NCBI GenBank assembly: GCA_026393735.1
Contig: JAPKZP010000063.1
Span: 1-24,918 of the forward strand
Length of the DNA stretch: 24,918 bases
Direction of reading: 5' to 3'
Origin: Acidobacteriota bacterium
GTDB taxonomy: Bacteria; Acidobacteriota; Vicinamibacteria; Vicinamibacterales; JAKQTR01
The notes beneath the pieces are model-generated. The model saw only the letters and a program-made list of their open reading frames with translations. It was not told where the DNA came from and did not search any database. Positions 13,821 to 21,079 of this stretch are shown here, piece by piece; the first letter of the stretch is position 1, and every line of letters starts with the position of its first letter. The translations under genes were made by a program, and so were the position numbers.

Positions 13821-16800
13821 CTACTTCTGTTCCGCGGGTTTCTTGTAGTACCCGCTCACGTCCCGCTTGCCGCGCTCGAGATACGGCACGCCCTTGTCCA
13901 TCCACTCCGGCCGCGCCTTGCCCAGCAGGTAGTGGTCGAAGAACTCGTCGAGGTGAATCGTCCAGTACTTCTGGTTCTCGCGCTCCCGCAGGCCGTGCTT
14001 CTCGCCGTTGAAGTTGAACATGTAGGCTTCCTTGCCCAGCCTTCGCAGCGCCGAGAAGAACTCGATTCCCTGGTACCACGGCACCGCATCGTCTTCGTCG
14101 TTGGCAATCGTGAGATACGGCGTGTTCACTTTCTCGACCCAGAAGATGGGCGAGTTCTCGATGAACTGCAGCGACCTGATCCATGGCGGCGCGCCGATGC
14201 GGCTCTGCGTGCGCTCGTACTGGAACGCGCGCGACATACCCGATCCCCAGCGGATGCCGCCGTAGGCGCTCACCATGTTCGACACCGACGCGCCGGCCTC
14301 GACGGCGCGGAAGATGTCGGTGCGCGTGATGAGATACGTGATCTGATACCCGCCCCAGCTGTGGCCCTGGATGCCAATCCGGGCCGGATCGACAAACCCC
14401 TTGGCTACCAGCTGCTGCACCGCCGGGATCACGCACTTGTACGCGCTCTCGCCCGGGTAACCCGTGTCGTACACGATGTCCGGCTGCATGACGATGTAGC
14501 CGGCGCTGACGTAGCGGGAGACGTTGATGCTGGTGCCGGGCGCGGGCGCAACGAAGCGGTGCAGCCCGTTCGTCAGCTCCTCGTAGATGTAGACCATCAG
14601 CGGGTACTTCTTCGACGGGTCGAAGGTCTCGGGCTTCGTCAGAATCGCGCGCAGCATCTTGCCATCGTCGTTGCGGTAGTCGACGAGCTCCGAGCGCCCC
14701 CAGACGTACTGCGCCATCTGCGGATTGGCGTTGCTGATCTTCGCCATATTCTCGAAATTCGGGCCCGCGGCCCACAGGTCCGGGAACTCGTCGAAGCGCT
14801 GCGCTGTCAGGATGATCGGGCTGTCGGCGTTCTTCGGCTTGAGCAATGTGCCGCCACCGCCACCGCCGCCAGGGCCTCCGCCTCCAGGACCACCGACGCC
14901 CGGGCTGCCGAGCTGCTTGTCGAGCATCACGAGCTTCTGCGGTTCGGCGTATCCCGGCGGGAGCGGCGCGGGCGGCGGCGGGGCGGGTGCACCCTTCGCC
15001 GGCTTTGCGGGCTTGGTCGCGGGGGCGGCCGGTGCGGCCGTCGGCGCGACGCGGTAGTAACCGGTCGCCTTGGTGAGGTCGTCGAGCGCCGACAGAACGA
15101 ATGGCTTGTCGGTCGGAAGCGTCTTCTCCTCAGGATCCGTTCGCACGTACCGGAATACGATCCGGGCCTTTCGTCCATGGCCGCCTGTCACCATGCGCGC
15201 CTCCGTGCCGTCCGGGCGGACTTCCCAGATGTCGTACTTGTCGTACAGCAGGACCGACCGGTCTCCTGACGTCCACCCCGGCGAACCGTAGGCCCGCGCG
15301 GGCTCCGGCGTATCGTTCGACTCGTCGTCGAATCGGACGCCGAGCTTGCCGGTCAGGCTGGTCTTGAAGCCGTCGCTGACGCGCACCGAGTACCACTGGC
15401 TGTCGTCCGCGTTGAACGTCAGCACGTGAGTGCCGCCCGGCGACAACGAGGCGGCGAAGCGCGTCTTCTCGAGCAGCTTCTTGCGCGAGCCATCCTGGAG
15501 GCTGACGGCGTAGTAGTCGTTGTGCTCGGCATCCCACGACACGAGCTGGCGGTACGCGACGTCGGACGCGCCGAGTGCGATGGCGGACGTATCGATGACA
15601 GTCAGGTCCGGCATGTCCTCTGAGGCCAGCGGCACGAGCCGTTTGTCCTTCAGGTGCACCACCGCGCGGAAGCTGCGCTTCTTCTCGTCATCGGCGCGGA
15701 CTTTCTGCATCGGCTGCAGCAGCGGGTCCTTGGAGTTCCAGATGTCGACCTTGACGGGCTCGGGAGCGTCTTCGGCCGCCTCGGCCGCCGGCGGTCTCGC
15801 ATAGCCGAAGAACAGGCGCGCGCCATCCTTCGAAAACTCCGTCTTCCCGTTCTCGCTCACGGTCATGCCGGCGGGCATGCCCTTTGTCGAGGCGGCGACA
15901 AGTTCCGTTGCCACGTCACTCGCGGTGAGCCAGTGGAACAGCTTGCAGGTCGCGGGGTTCTCCTTGTATGAGTCGCGATCGGCGAGGAAGGCCAGCTGCG
16001 CGGCCTTGTCGTCGAACGCGAAGCTCTTGTAGTGGCCGAGGCCCGACAGCAGCGTCTTCGTCACGCCGTCGGACATGCGGCGCGCGAACGCCCCGTCCTT
16101 TTCCGGCGTCTTGGCGACCGACGACGTGCCGTAGGCCAGCCAGCTGCCGTCCTTCGTCCAGACATACTCCACGACCTCGTTGATCGTTGCCTGGGTCCCC
16201 GTCGCGAGCTCGCGGACGAGGAGGTCGGTGCCCGGGTCCTTCTTCTTTTCCTTGGGCTTCTTGGGCGCATCGGCCTTGGCCTCGGGCTTCGGTTCGCCTT
16301 CCTTCTTGTCGTCCTTGGCCTCGGCCTTCTTCTCGGGCGCCTCGAGCAGGTAGGCGACGAACTTGCCCGACTCGTCGGCCACCTTGAAGCTCTTCACGCG
16401 ATCGGCCGTGAAGACGTCGCCGGTGGCGAGATTGAGGATCCCGAGCCCGCCCTTGGGCTGTTCCTCGGGCTTCTTCTTTTCCCTCTTGGCCTTGTCGACG
16501 TCGGCTTTGGGCGGCGCGATCGCAAAGACCACGAATCTGTCGTCGGCCGTGATGACGCCGTCCTTGCCGCGGGCCTGGCGTTTCTCGGTGCCGCTCTTCA
16601 GGTTCCGGACGACGAGTTCACCGTCGCCGTCCTGCGCGGCCAGCGTGTAGACGAGCCATGTGCCGTCGCGCGAGATCTTCGTCCCCTGGATGGACTTCCA
16701 GCTGTCGTAGGCGTCGTACGGAACCGGGCGTTTCGCGGGCGGCTGGGCCGACAGCCCGACGGCTGTGACCAGCACGCACACGACCAGGACCAGTCCCCGC

Positions 16801-16823
16801 ATCGAATGAAGACGGTGTCGCAT
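13821..16823 (-). CDS. Secreted S9-family (prolyl oligopeptidase-like) serine peptidase
   Basis: 1000 residues from ATG 16823, with AAGGAG 6 bases upstream. An N-terminal signal peptide (hydrophobic residues 9-24, ending LSAQ) indicates export. Most of the protein (about 30-700) is a beta-propeller of WD-like blades; it is interrupted by a Lys/Glu/Ala-rich insert (about residues 160-200), an Ala/Pro stretch and a poly-Gly linker (GGPGGGGPGGGGGGG, about 660-675). The C-terminal alpha/beta domain carries the triad: Ser822 in GHSWGG, Asp911 in NDEDDAVPW and His943 in GEKHGL. This arrangement matches large S9 peptidases common in Acidobacteriota and Bacteroidota, which cleave peptides outside the cytoplasm. 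The C-terminal LDEFFDHYLLGKARPEWMDKG is typical. It is a single-gene unit; the long gap upstream holds a foldback structure. Confidence 0.93.
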   Translation of the reverse strand: MRHRLHSMRGLVLVVCVLVTAVGLSAQPPAKRPVPYDAYDSWKSIQGTKISRDGTWLVYTLAAQDGDGELVVRNLKSGTEKRQARGKDGVITADDRFVVFAIAPPKADVDKAKREKKKPEEQPKGGLGILNLATGDVFTADRVKSFKVADESGKFVAYLLEAPEKKAEAKDDKKEGEPKPEAKADAPKKPKEKKKDPGTDLLVRELATGTQATINEVVEYVWTKDGSWLAYGTSSVAKTPEKDGAFARRMSDGVTKTLLSGLGHYKSFAFDDKAAQLAFLADRDSYKENPATCKLFHWLTASDVATELVAASTKGMPAGMTVSENGKTEFSKDGARLFFGYARPPAAEAAEDAPEPVKVDIWNSKDPLLQPMQKVRADDEKKRSFRAVVHLKDKRLVPLASEDMPDLTVIDTSAIALGASDVAYRQLVSWDAEHNDYYAVSLQDGSRKKLLEKTRFAASLSPGGTHVLTFNADDSQWYSVRVSDGFKTSLTGKLGVRFDDESNDTPEPARAYGSPGWTSGDRSVLLYDKYDIWEVRPDGTEARMVTGGHGRKARIVFRYVRTDPEEKTLPTDKPFVLSALDDLTKATGYYRVAPTAAPAAPATKPAKPAKGAPAPPPPAPLPPGYAEPQKLVMLDKQLGSPGVGGPGGGGPGGGGGGGTLLKPKNADSPIILTAQRFDEFPDLWAAGPNFENMAKISNANPQMAQYVWGRSELVDYRNDDGKMLRAILTKPETFDPSKKYPLMVYIYEELTNGLHRFVAPAPGTSINVSRYVSAGYIVMQPDIVYDTGYPGESAYKCVIPAVQQLVAKGFVDPARIGIQGHSWGGYQITYLITRTDIFRAVEAGASVSNMVSAYGGIRWGSGMSRAFQYERTQSRIGAPPWIRSLQFIENSPIFWVEKVNTPYLTIANDEDDAVPWYQGIEFFSALRRLGKEAYMFNFNGEKHGLRERENQKYWTIHLDEFFDHYLLGKARPEWMDKGVPYLERGKRDVSGYYKKPAEQK

Positions 16824-17328
16824 GAATACTCCTTGGGAGAGACAAGAGCACGCGGCCGCAGGGCTGGCCGCGGGGGAATCTTACCCGGGATTCGGCCCTT
16901 CGACCCCTCGAAAGACGCATGGTCGTCCCGAGCGGTGTCCTGGGGCGGGGTTCGGCTGCAGTCGGATGTCCCCGCGGCTGCGGGTCCTGCCGGCTCGGGT
17001 CCCAGTTTGTCCTCGGCTGAGCTTCGGTGATTCGCCTGCGGGCAAAAGGGACCCTTCGCCGTCACCCGCAGCCACTATGCCCCGTCGAAACAGCGCCAAT
17101 TCAGCGGAGGCAGGTGTTCTACCGGGAGTCCCCTCGAACCATGCCGCTCGGCGTCAGTCTGCAAAACGCTTCGGAGGGGCCGAAATCCTGGTGGGGTGAC
17201 GAAGTCGACAGCAACAAGCGACGGAGTGGGGCCCCACCTTCCGCCGAAGGAACCCCGGAAAAGCGTTTTGCCGGCATGAGTGAGCGGGGACGAGCGGTGG
17301 AACACCTGCCGACGGGCTGAGCCCGAAC
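16824..17328. other. 505-bp intergenic stretch, no convincing gene
   Basis: No frame here has recognisable protein features. The left part (16824-17105) holds imperfect palindromes: CCCGAGC (16927-16933) with GCTCGGG (16993-16999), and CTGCGGG with CCCGCAG around 17036-17071. The right part is a long inverted repeat (17109-17310, listed separately). It separates the DUF1684 gene's stop from the S9 peptidase start, both on the minus strand, so it must hold the S9 promoter; I see no clear -35/-10 pair. Confidence 0.6.
17109..17310. repeat. Long imperfect inverted repeat (foldback element)
   Basis: The left arm 17109-17171 and the reverse complement of 17261-17310 match in five blocks in the same order: GGCAGGTGTTC (11 of 11), ACCG, GTCCCC, CATGCCG and GCAAAACGCTT (11 of 11), 39 identical positions in about 50. 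The left arm has 13 extra bases before the last block. The 89-base centre contains GGTGGGG (17190-17196) complementary to CCCCACC (17232-17238), and a perfect 12-bp palindrome GTGGGGCCCCAC (17226-17237). Transcribed, it would fold into one long branched hairpin. It may be two degenerate copies of a 60-bp repeat in opposite orientation, a MITE-like element, or a structured RNA. Confidence 0.75.
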
Positions 17329-17994
17329 TCACCGTCCCGCGGCCGGCACGTTCGACTGTGCGAGCTTCTCTCCGGCGCGCACGGGCAACGGCAGCCGATT
17401 CGATGGCGGCGGGTACGGGCAGTCGTAGTCAGGGTTGTAGTAGCAGTACGGGTGAAACGCGCGGTTGAAGTCGATCGTGTAGATGCCCGTCGCCGTGCGC
17501 GCAATTTCCAGATACCGGCCGGCCGGGTACGTTTCGGCGCCGCTCGTCAGATCGGAGAAGGGAACGAACAGGTCGTTGGGAGGCGTCCCTGTTTCGACGA
17601 ACGCGCCCAGCGACAACTGGCGCCCCTTCAGCGTGAACTCGAGCGTGCCGACCAATTCCATGTCGCGGATCTGGCCGGTGGAGGTCGGCATCTGTACGGC
17701 TGTGCGCGTCGCGGCCGGCGTGAACGACGCCGAAACCGAGTAGGAGGGGTCAGGAGCGAAGTACTTCAGCGGCAGGTACTGCGCACGCTTCTCGGCCGGA
17801 ACGGGCTGACCGACCTGACGCCGGAACGCGTCGTCCTTCGCCGCCCGCTCGGCCTGGAGCCTCGTGACGTAGATCGCCACTGGATCCACAGGCGGCCCCG
17901 AGCAGGCGCTAAGTCCAAGAATGACGAGCAGCAGCGCAATGGTTGCGGCCACCGACGTTGCGCCGCCGAACCTCGATCCTCTAGTGCGCATCAT
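17329..17994 (-). CDS. DUF1684 lipoprotein
   Basis: About 221 residues from ATG 17994 (ATG 17991 is next to it and equally possible). The N-terminus is a lipoprotein signal: basic start, hydrophobic stretch TIALLLVILG, lipobox LSAC with Cys at residue 31, so it should be anchored in the envelope. The body shows DUF1684 hallmarks: a starting region with KDDAFRR, a middle YLPLKYFAPDPSY, and the strongly conserved ending IDFNRAFHPYCYYNPDYDCP followed by PPPSNRLPLPVRAGEK. The biochemical role of DUF1684 is unknown; the motif-rich C-terminus suggests a conserved binding surface. Its start lies inside the end of the hydrolase gene (stop 17981-17983), so translation is probably coupled and the two proteins may act together. 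The frame upstream of 17994 only shadows the hydrolase. Confidence 0.88.
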   Translation of the reverse strand: MMRTRGSRFGGATSVAATIALLLVILGLSACSGPPVDPVAIYVTRLQAERAAKDDAFRRQVGQPVPAEKRAQYLPLKYFAPDPSYSVSASFTPAATRTAVQMPTSTGQIRDMELVGTLEFTLKGRQLSLGAFVETGTPPNDLFVPFSDLTSGAETYPAGRYLEIARTATGIYTIDFNRAFHPYCYYNPDYDCPYPPPSNRLPLPVRAGEKLAQSNVPAAGR

Positions 17995-18688
17995 CCATGC
18001 TCGCCGCGTATCCACCCAGCAGCTCTTCCACGGCCTCCGCCACCTCCGACGACAGCCCATCGAACAGGTGATCGGCTCCGTCGATCGTGACGAGTTCCTT
18101 GGGTCCGGGCACCCGGGCGTAGAACGCGCGCATGGACTGGTAGGGGCACAGATCGTCGCGGTCGCCCTGGATGAAGAACTTCGGCTTGAGGCTCTCGAGC
18201 ACCGCGGAGAAGTCGTAGCGATCGACGGGCGGCGCCACGCCGATGAGCGTGGACACGCGGTCGTCCGTCGCACCGACGGTCAACGCGATCCAGGCGCCGA
18301 AGGAAAACCCTGCGGCCCAGAGTTCGACGCCGGGGTACCGGGCCGCCATGAAGTCGAGCGCGGCGCGGAAGTCAGCCATCTCGCCCGGGCCGTCCTCGAA
18401 ACGACCCTCGCTCGTGCCGACGCCGCGGAAGTTGAAGCGCAGCACGGCCGCACCCGTCCGGCAGAACCCCTTCGCGATCTGGTAGACGACCTTGTTGTGC
18501 ATGGTGCCGCCGCCGGTGGGCAACGGGTGCGCCAGGACGACGGCGACGCGCGGAGGCGTATCGAGGCAGGCGTCAATCGACGGCGTGGCGCCACCCGCCT
18601 CGCGCACCGGCCCGACGCGACAGTTCCACGCGGGGTCGTCGAGCAGCGCTTCGAGGCGGCCGGCCGGACCCTGAATGTCGCGAACCAT
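17981..18688 (-). CDS. Alpha/beta hydrolase of the COG2945 type
   Basis: 235 residues from ATG 18688; the open frame upstream has no family similarity. The typical COG2945 pattern is visible: LAHPLPTGGGTMHNKVV near residues 52-68, then LRFNFRGVGTSEGRFEDG (83-100), nucleophile Ser129 in GFSFGAW, Asp178 in QGDRDDLCP, and His207 in DGADHLFDG. No signal peptide is seen, so it should be cytoplasmic. Members are predicted serine hydrolases or esterases without well-settled substrates. It is followed by the overlapping DUF1684 lipoprotein gene. Its 5' end faces the plus-strand spermidine-synthase-like gene across a 104-base gap (18689-18792), which must carry both promoters; TAGAAT at 18779-18784 is a possible -10 for the plus-strand gene. 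Confidence 0.9.
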   Translation of the reverse strand: MVRDIQGPAGRLEALLDDPAWNCRVGPVREAGGATPSIDACLDTPPRVAVVLAHPLPTGGGTMHNKVVYQIAKGFCRTGAAVLRFNFRGVGTSEGRFEDGPGEMADFRAALDFMAARYPGVELWAAGFSFGAWIALTVGATDDRVSTLIGVAPPVDRYDFSAVLESLKPKFFIQGDRDDLCPYQSMRAFYARVPGPKELVTIDGADHLFDGLSSEVAEAVEELLGGYAASMDDAH

Positions 18689-18792
18689 TCCGCCAGCATT
18701 CGACGGCAGCCCTGCCGCTGTCAAGCCGGACCGACTCGCCCCCGGCGCTTTTTCCGGACGGTCACGTCCCGCCCATCGTAGAATCCAGAGCA

Positions 18793-21069
18793 ATGATCGC
18801 TCACCGCACCCGGCGTGTCCTGCTGACCGTGCTGTTCGCGCTGACGCTGTTCGCGGGGTCTGCGCTGCTTTTCCTGCTCGAGCCCATGGTGGGGCGCATG
18901 CTGCTGCCGCGGCTCGGTGGCGCGCCTGCGGTCTGGAACACCTGCCTGGTGTTCTTCCAGATCGCACTCCTGGGCGGGTACCTGTACGCGCGTCTGCTGG
19001 CCAAGTACCTGAGCCCGAACCGCCAGATTGTCACGCACGCCGTCGTCGTGCTGCTGCCGCTCGTCCTGTTGCCGGTTCACGTCGTGCAGATTGGCCTGCC
19101 GCCGACGGAGCACAGCCCGGTGATGTGGCTGCTGGTCGCGCTCGTCGCGTCGGTCGGCCTGCCGTTCCTCGTCGTGGCCACCACCGCCCCGCTGCTGCAG
19201 CAGTGGTTCTCGCACACGGACCACCCGGACGCCACAGACCCCTACTTCCTGTACCAGGCCAGCAACCTCGGCAGCTTCGCCGCCCTGCTGGCCTACCCGT
19301 CCATCGTCGAACCGTTGCTCGGCCTGCGGATGCAGAGCATGTCGTGGTCCTTTGCGTACGGCGCGTTCGTCCTGCTCGTGCTGGCGTGCGCGTACTACGC
19401 CCGGCGCTACCGGGCCACAAACACTCCGGTCGCTGCAGACGTGCCGGAGGAACGCTCCGGGCGGAAGCGCACGCACCGGGTCCAGGCCACCGCACGTGAC
19501 GCGGCGCCGGCGATCGAGAACCGGCCGGTGTCGTGGCCCATGCGACTCCGGTGGGTGGCACTTGCAGCGGTGCCGTCGAGCCTGCTGATGGGCGTGACGA
19601 CGTACCTGTCAACCGACGTGGCGGCCGTGCCGCTCTTGTGGGTCATTCCGCTGGCGCTGTACCTGCTGACCTTCGTGGTGGCGTTCGCCCAGAAGCCTAT
19701 CGTCTCGACGGGCGCCCTGACGCTGCTGATGCCGATGCTCGTGCTGCCGCTGCTGCTCATCCTGATGATGGAAGCCACGCGGCCGGCCGGTCCGCTTGGC
19801 CTCCTGCACGTCGTCACCTTCGTTGTCGTCGCGCTGCTGTGTCACCGCCAGCTCGCCGATGCCCGACCGGACCGGACGCACCTCACGAGCTTCTACCTGT
19901 GGATGTCGATTGGCGGGGCGGTCGGCGGGCTGTTCAATGCTGTCGCGGCACCGCTGTTGTTTCGCTCGACGGCGGAGTATCCGATAGTGCTGGCGGCGGC
20001 CTGCTTCCTGAAGCCGCCGCGGGGCAAGGAAGGGGAGGGACGCGTCAGCGCGCGGGATGTCTGGCTTCCGGCGGCGCTCGGCGTGCTGGCGTTCGGCCTG
20101 GTGCGAACGGTGCCTTCGATCCAATGGCTGGGATTCTCGGCCGGCGCGATGCTGGCGATCGCCGTGTCGATGGCCGTCTGCTACGCTTTCTCGGCTCGCC
20201 CATTCCGGTTCGGTCTGGCGGTGACGGCGGTGCTCGTCGCAAGCATGGCGAAACCAAATGCCATGGGCACGGTGCTCGACACCGAGCGGTCGTTCTTCGG
20301 CATGCACCGCGTCGTGGACGACAGGATCGCGGGGATCCGGTGGCTCTTCCATGGGACGACCATCCATGGCGGCCAGAACCTCGCGAGCGGCAAGGGCCTC
20401 GAACCGCTGACGTACTACACGCGGAGCGGGCCGCTTGGCCAGCTGCTGACGTCGCTGGTCGAACGGGGGCGCCCGCTGAAAGTCGCCGTGGTCGGCCTCG
20501 GCGCCGGCGGCGTGGCGAGCTACAGCCGCGCGGGCGACAGCTGGACGTTCTTCGAGATCGATCCCGTTGTCGTCCACCTGGCCCGCGACTCAGGTTACTT
20601 CTCGTTCCTGCGCGACATGCCCGCCCCGAAGGAGATCGTGGTTGGTGACGGGCGGCTGACCCTTGGACGGTCGACGAAGCTGTTCAACGTGGTGTTCCTC
20701 GATGCATTCAGTTCCGATGCCGTGCCGATTCACCTGCTGACGCGTGAAGCCGTGCAGACGTACCTGGCGCACCTCGAGCCAGGGGGGGTGCTCGTGTTCA
20801 ATACGTCGAACCGGTACCTGGCGGTGCATCGCGTGATTGCCGATCTGGCCGCGGATGCCGGGCTCGTGCACCTCTGGCAGCACGACGCGATGGTGACGGA
20901 GGCCGACATCCGGCGCGGGAAGACGGCGTCGCAGTTCGTGGTCCTCGCGAGGAAGCGGGAGGACTTCGGCGCGCTGGCCGACAGCAGCCGATGGCTCCAG
21001 GTGCCGGGGGCCCGCGGTCGCGTGTGGACCGACGACTACGCCAATCCCTTCGGCATGCTGATCTGGTAG
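18793..21069 (+). CDS. Fused membrane/spermidine-synthase-like protein (copy 1)
   Basis: 758 residues. The N-terminal two-thirds (about residues 8-515) is a chain of hydrophobic segments, starting VLLTVLFALTLFAGSALLFLLEP and LLPRLGGAPAVWNTCLVFFQ, as in proteins annotated fused MFS/spermidine synthase. A hydrophilic loop (about 200-245) splits the membrane part. The C-terminal third has the aminopropyltransferase/Rossmann fold: WLFHGTTIHGGQ, TYYTRSGPLGQ, the glycine motif VVGLGAGG (about 566) ending in FEIDP, GDGRL (about 618) and LDAFSSDAVP (about 637). These mirror spermidine synthase substrate-binding segments, but true polyamine synthesis by membrane-fused forms is not established, so the substrate is open. 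It is followed after 10 bases by a paralog of the same architecture. Confidence 0.87.
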   Translation: MIAHRTRRVLLTVLFALTLFAGSALLFLLEPMVGRMLLPRLGGAPAVWNTCLVFFQIALLGGYLYARLLAKYLSPNRQIVTHAVVVLLPLVLLPVHVVQIGLPPTEHSPVMWLLVALVASVGLPFLVVATTAPLLQQWFSHTDHPDATDPYFLYQASNLGSFAALLAYPSIVEPLLGLRMQSMSWSFAYGAFVLLVLACAYYARRYRATNTPVAADVPEERSGRKRTHRVQATARDAAPAIENRPVSWPMRLRWVALAAVPSSLLMGVTTYLSTDVAAVPLLWVIPLALYLLTFVVAFAQKPIVSTGALTLLMPMLVLPLLLILMMEATRPAGPLGLLHVVTFVVVALLCHRQLADARPDRTHLTSFYLWMSIGGAVGGLFNAVAAPLLFRSTAEYPIVLAAACFLKPPRGKEGEGRVSARDVWLPAALGVLAFGLVRTVPSIQWLGFSAGAMLAIAVSMAVCYAFSARPFRFGLAVTAVLVASMAKPNAMGTVLDTERSFFGMHRVVDDRIAGIRWLFHGTTIHGGQNLASGKGLEPLTYYTRSGPLGQLLTSLVERGRPLKVAVVGLGAGGVASYSRAGDSWTFFEIDPVVVHLARDSGYFSFLRDMPAPKEIVVGDGRLTLGRSTKLFNVVFLDAFSSDAVPIHLLTREAVQTYLAHLEPGGVLVFNTSNRYLAVHRVIADLAADAGLVHLWQHDAMVTEADIRRGKTASQFVVLARKREDFGALADSSRWLQVPGARGRVWTDDYANPFGMLIW

Positions 21070-21079
21070 CCTGACGTCC

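Noticed and set aside
17027..17332. Small open frames on both strands in the intergenic stretch (97 and 85 codons)
   Set aside because: They lie within the self-complementary foldback region, have no ribosome-binding site or family features, and are best explained by the repeat.
18721..18792. TAGAAT at 18779-18784 as a sure promoter for the spermidine-synthase-like operon
   Set aside because: No acceptable -35 at the usual distance, so it is mentioned only as a possibility under the neighbouring gene.
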